NCBI RefSeq assembly: GCF_021018895.1
Contig: NC_079374.1
Location: 7,240,212 to 7,304,211, forward strand
DNA: 64,000 bases
Reading direction: 5' to 3'
Source of the DNA: Seriola aureovittata
Taxonomy: Eukaryota > Chordata > Actinopteri > Carangiformes > Carangidae
Under the pieces are notes generated by a model, which was not told the DNA's origin, did no database searches, and worked only from the letters and a program-made list of their open reading frames with translations. Below are positions 38,460 to 64,000 of this stretch, in pieces (position 1 is the stretch's first letter; every line of letters starts with the position of its first letter). A program made the position numbers and the translations under genes.

Positions 38460-38731
38460 AAACCGGATGTTGTTGTATATAGTTGCTACCTTTACGTGAC
38501 AGCAGTGAGCACCTAGCATGTTGGCTAAATGTGTAAACCTGCTTAATTGGCACTTTTAAACTCATTTTTTGTGTGTTTTTGCGGCTACTTTGCTCGCTAT
38601 TATGAGAACTGAGAAGAACGACAACACCTCTTGAGTCTAAACACGTCGTGTCAAGATTTATTGATAATTTTTTATATGATTTTTTGGCGTGGACATCACC
38701 TCTGCCTGGAGGAAATACAACTGCCTAGTTA
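38460..38731 (+). other. gdap2: Candidate gdap2 promoter and non-coding first exon
   Basis: The first gdap2 coding exon begins with an acceptor at 40511, so an upstream non-coding exon must exist. One candidate is the segment after an ETS-like ACCGGATG (about 38462) and TTACGTGACA (about 38493), ending at a plausible donor TTAG|GTGGGTAA at 38731. A second candidate region is near CGGAAGTG at 37611. Neither can be confirmed here. Confidence 0.3.
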
Positions 38732-39139
38732 GGTGGGTAACTGCTGATTTTACGGTTAATAGAGACACTGACTGACCGAGACACAGTCTCCGTCTATTTA
38801 TAAAGGAAATATTACTCTTGTGGACTATCTTAAATATGTTTAGGAAAATAAAGGATTTAACATAAGGGGTGGAAATTGGTCTCTTAGGACCAGTCCTGCC
38901 TTTGACTTTCTCCCTACCGTCCTGTGTTATGGTTAATTTAATGATATGCAGCTGTTACGGAGCCTTCTAGCATTGAAACAGTGGAAAATTAATCATAATA
39001 ATGTCGTGGTTGTCATGAAACCACGAATAAAAGCGAAAAATCCAGATATATACTCTCTGGAAAGCAACGTGTCTTCCTTATCTTTGATATAAACTCAGGT
39101 TTATTGGCTGTTCAGTGCTGATTAACCTTCTTCCTTTAT

Positions 39140-39352
39140 AATGACCTCAAACCCAATGATGCCTTCAAACTGCTTGTTCAGTCTGAGCAACAGTGCAAAC
39201 TAAAAGATAATCAAATTACGATGATGTAAAACAAATAAAGGCAAAGTTTTGATTATTTAATGTTTGGCATTCTTGCTTGATAAATGATTTAATCAGTCAA
39301 TGAATGATTAGCATTGTCCATCGGCTAATCGATTGTTTCAGCACTAGATATT
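39140..39352 (+). repeat. AT-rich MITE-like repeat, copy 1 (partial)
   Basis: Ends in GGCTAATCGATTGTTTCAGC ACTAGA, the usual terminus of a fish repeat whose ends read ATTAATCGATTG...TTGCAGC. The preceding AACTG and GATAAATGATTTAATCA phrases fit the same family. Confidence 0.5.
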
Positions 39353-39885
39353 TGTACTAAGTATAACAGACAGAAAAAAACTGCAACTTCTCATTTTAGA
39401 AACTGGAAAGAGCTGAAAATGAATTTTTACTTCTTACATGACTTAATCAAAATCAAAATTGGTGATTCGTAATACCAGCTGATTGTGTTATCACTGACGA
39501 AATAACCAATCGACTTTAATCTGTGACACAACCTGTGACTTTATTTCTGTTGTCCTCGTGGAAGGGTCGGTGTGCTGAGTTCAGCTCAGGCTGTCACCAC
39601 ATGTCTGGACAGAGATGCTGCTGTCATGATGGTATTTGATGAAGCATGAAGCTCATCTCCTCTAATCTGCAGATAATGTTATTACATGCAGGGTTCTCAT
39701 TCAGCTTGTGGCTGCAGTCAGACAGATGATAAAAAGATATATGAAGACTTAGTTCGTAACCCAAAACAACTGAATATTTTTAATGAAGTAGATGCAGTTT
39801 CAGTTATGCAACAATAGCTAACAATTATTTTCATTTTTGTTTAATCTAAAAATGTTCTTTTTAAATAATTGGTCTGTAAAATGTA

Positions 39886-40165
39886 GACCTGGAACAATAC
39901 AATTATTTTTGGAAGCAACTAATCTGTTGAGAATTTTTCTTTTCAATTAATCTGTTAATTGTTTCATCTGTAAAATGTCACAAAGACAGAAACGCAGCAA
40001 ATCCCAATGTCTGAGAAACTGAAACCAGCAAATGTTTTGGAATTTTTGCTTCATGTGTGACTTGAAAGATTAACTGATCAAATTATGGCGCTGAAAGTTT
40101 GAGTCCGTTCATTGGTTTAGTTGATCATTTAGTTTATCAACAGACAATTAATCTTTGTTTGGTAG
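39886..40165 (+). repeat. AT-rich MITE-like repeat, copy 2
   Basis: TTAATCTGTTAATTGTTTCA, TCTGTAAAATGTCACAAAGA, then GAGAAACTGAAACCAGCAAA and a GATTAACTGATCAAA-type right half follow the order of the same AT-rich family. Confidence 0.6.
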
Positions 40166-40189
40166 CAAATAATCATTTCCATCTGTCTC

Positions 40190-40305
40190 TTAAGTTCTGC
40201 TGAACATTTTATTCATTATTTTCTGACAAAGTGATTCCTTGATTAACTGAGAGGAGAGAGTGATCAACAGATTATTTGATAATGGAAATTATTAAAACCC
40301 TAATG
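40190..40305 (+). repeat. AT-rich MITE-like repeat, copy 3 (partial)
   Basis: Short derivative with GATTAACTGAG, GATCAACAGATTATTTGATA and a terminal TTATTAAAACCCTAA; inferred to be the same family. Confidence 0.4.
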
Positions 40306-40556
40306 AAATAACTAGTGAAAGTTGTTGTCAGTCTGCTGTTGATTGACTGACTGTATCCAGGGAGAGGTGAACAACACTGACTGACAGATACTGAATTAAA
40401 CTTTGAGGCAAATTTCCGATTTTTGATTCAAGGCTTCATGAATAAATTTAACTTGACTTTATATCTACTGCTAAAGTATAATTCAAATTTCTCTTTTCAC
40501 CCTGTTTGCAGCGGGGCTGCTTGGAGACCAGGCGCCAGCCTGTAGAGCCAGAGGGG

Positions 40557-63820
<23,264 letters not shown>

Positions 63821-64000
63821 GTGAGATTATGTCATCATGTATGTAACTGTCTGGTATTTGCAGTGTCAACAGAGCTTATTGTATATCTAGACTAAGAGGA
63901 TCATATCAGTTTATAAATTTCTCTCAACAAGCACTAGAAATGTAAATGTTCGTTAATGTTGTAGTGACAGAAGTGGAACTGTTAGTTATAGTAGTTATAA
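63821..64000 (+). other. gdap2: gdap2 intron running out of the window
   Basis: Begins with donor GTGAGATTAT; the next coding exon is beyond 64000. Confidence 0.9.

Overview
This window looks like a teleost fish genomic segment. It carries two split protein-coding genes with short introns and canonical GT-AG junctions, unusually many long (GT)n/(CA)n microsatellites, and decayed fish-type mobile elements (a Tc1/mariner relic with terminal inverted repeats, LINE reverse-transcriptase fragments, small non-autonomous DNA elements). The species was not identified.

Layout: (1) 1-24.99 kb is intergenic. No supportable protein-coding exon was found, only microsatellites, an antisense LINE fossil (about 5.86-6.73 kb), a Tc1/mariner relic (13.84-14.46 kb), a probable small DNA element (about 17.9-18.4 kb) and a few stretches of unique sequence that could be conserved non-coding DNA. 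(2) 25.0-37.0 kb on the minus strand is a complete wdr3 gene (UTP12 homologue, a WD40-repeat protein of the small-subunit processome). I assembled 26 coding exons whose reading frame closes exactly at 941 codons plus stop, with a poly(A) signal and a tentative non-coding first exon. (3) 36.5-40.5 kb is the head-to-head intergenic and promoter interval, holding a CpG-rich patch, ETS, E-box, GC-box and CCAAT-like motifs, and several copies of a small AT-rich repeat. (4) 40.5-64.0 kb on the plus strand is gdap2 (macro domain plus CRAL-TRIO/Sec14 domain). Eleven coding exons encode residues 1-434; the last roughly 60 codons lie past the window edge. Its introns hold more repeats, including a MITE-like element with a perfect-looking hairpin (56.31-56.83 kb) and an RTE/Rex-like LINE fossil (61.3-61.65 kb).

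wdr3 and gdap2 are also divergent neighbours in mammals, so this is conserved synteny. The two products have unrelated jobs (nucleolar ribosome biogenesis; a stress- and neuron-linked cytoplasmic/lysosomal protein), and any functional link would be through the shared promoter region.

I found no previously undescribed multi-gene system. The most unusual observations are (GT)n arrays lying between the T-rich tract and the acceptor AG of several exons, the crowding of one AT-rich repeat family around the divergent promoter, and the absence of the glycine-rich loop in the GDAP2 macro domain. Exon borders were read by eye from splice consensus, frame closure and remembered family sequence; no alignment was run.
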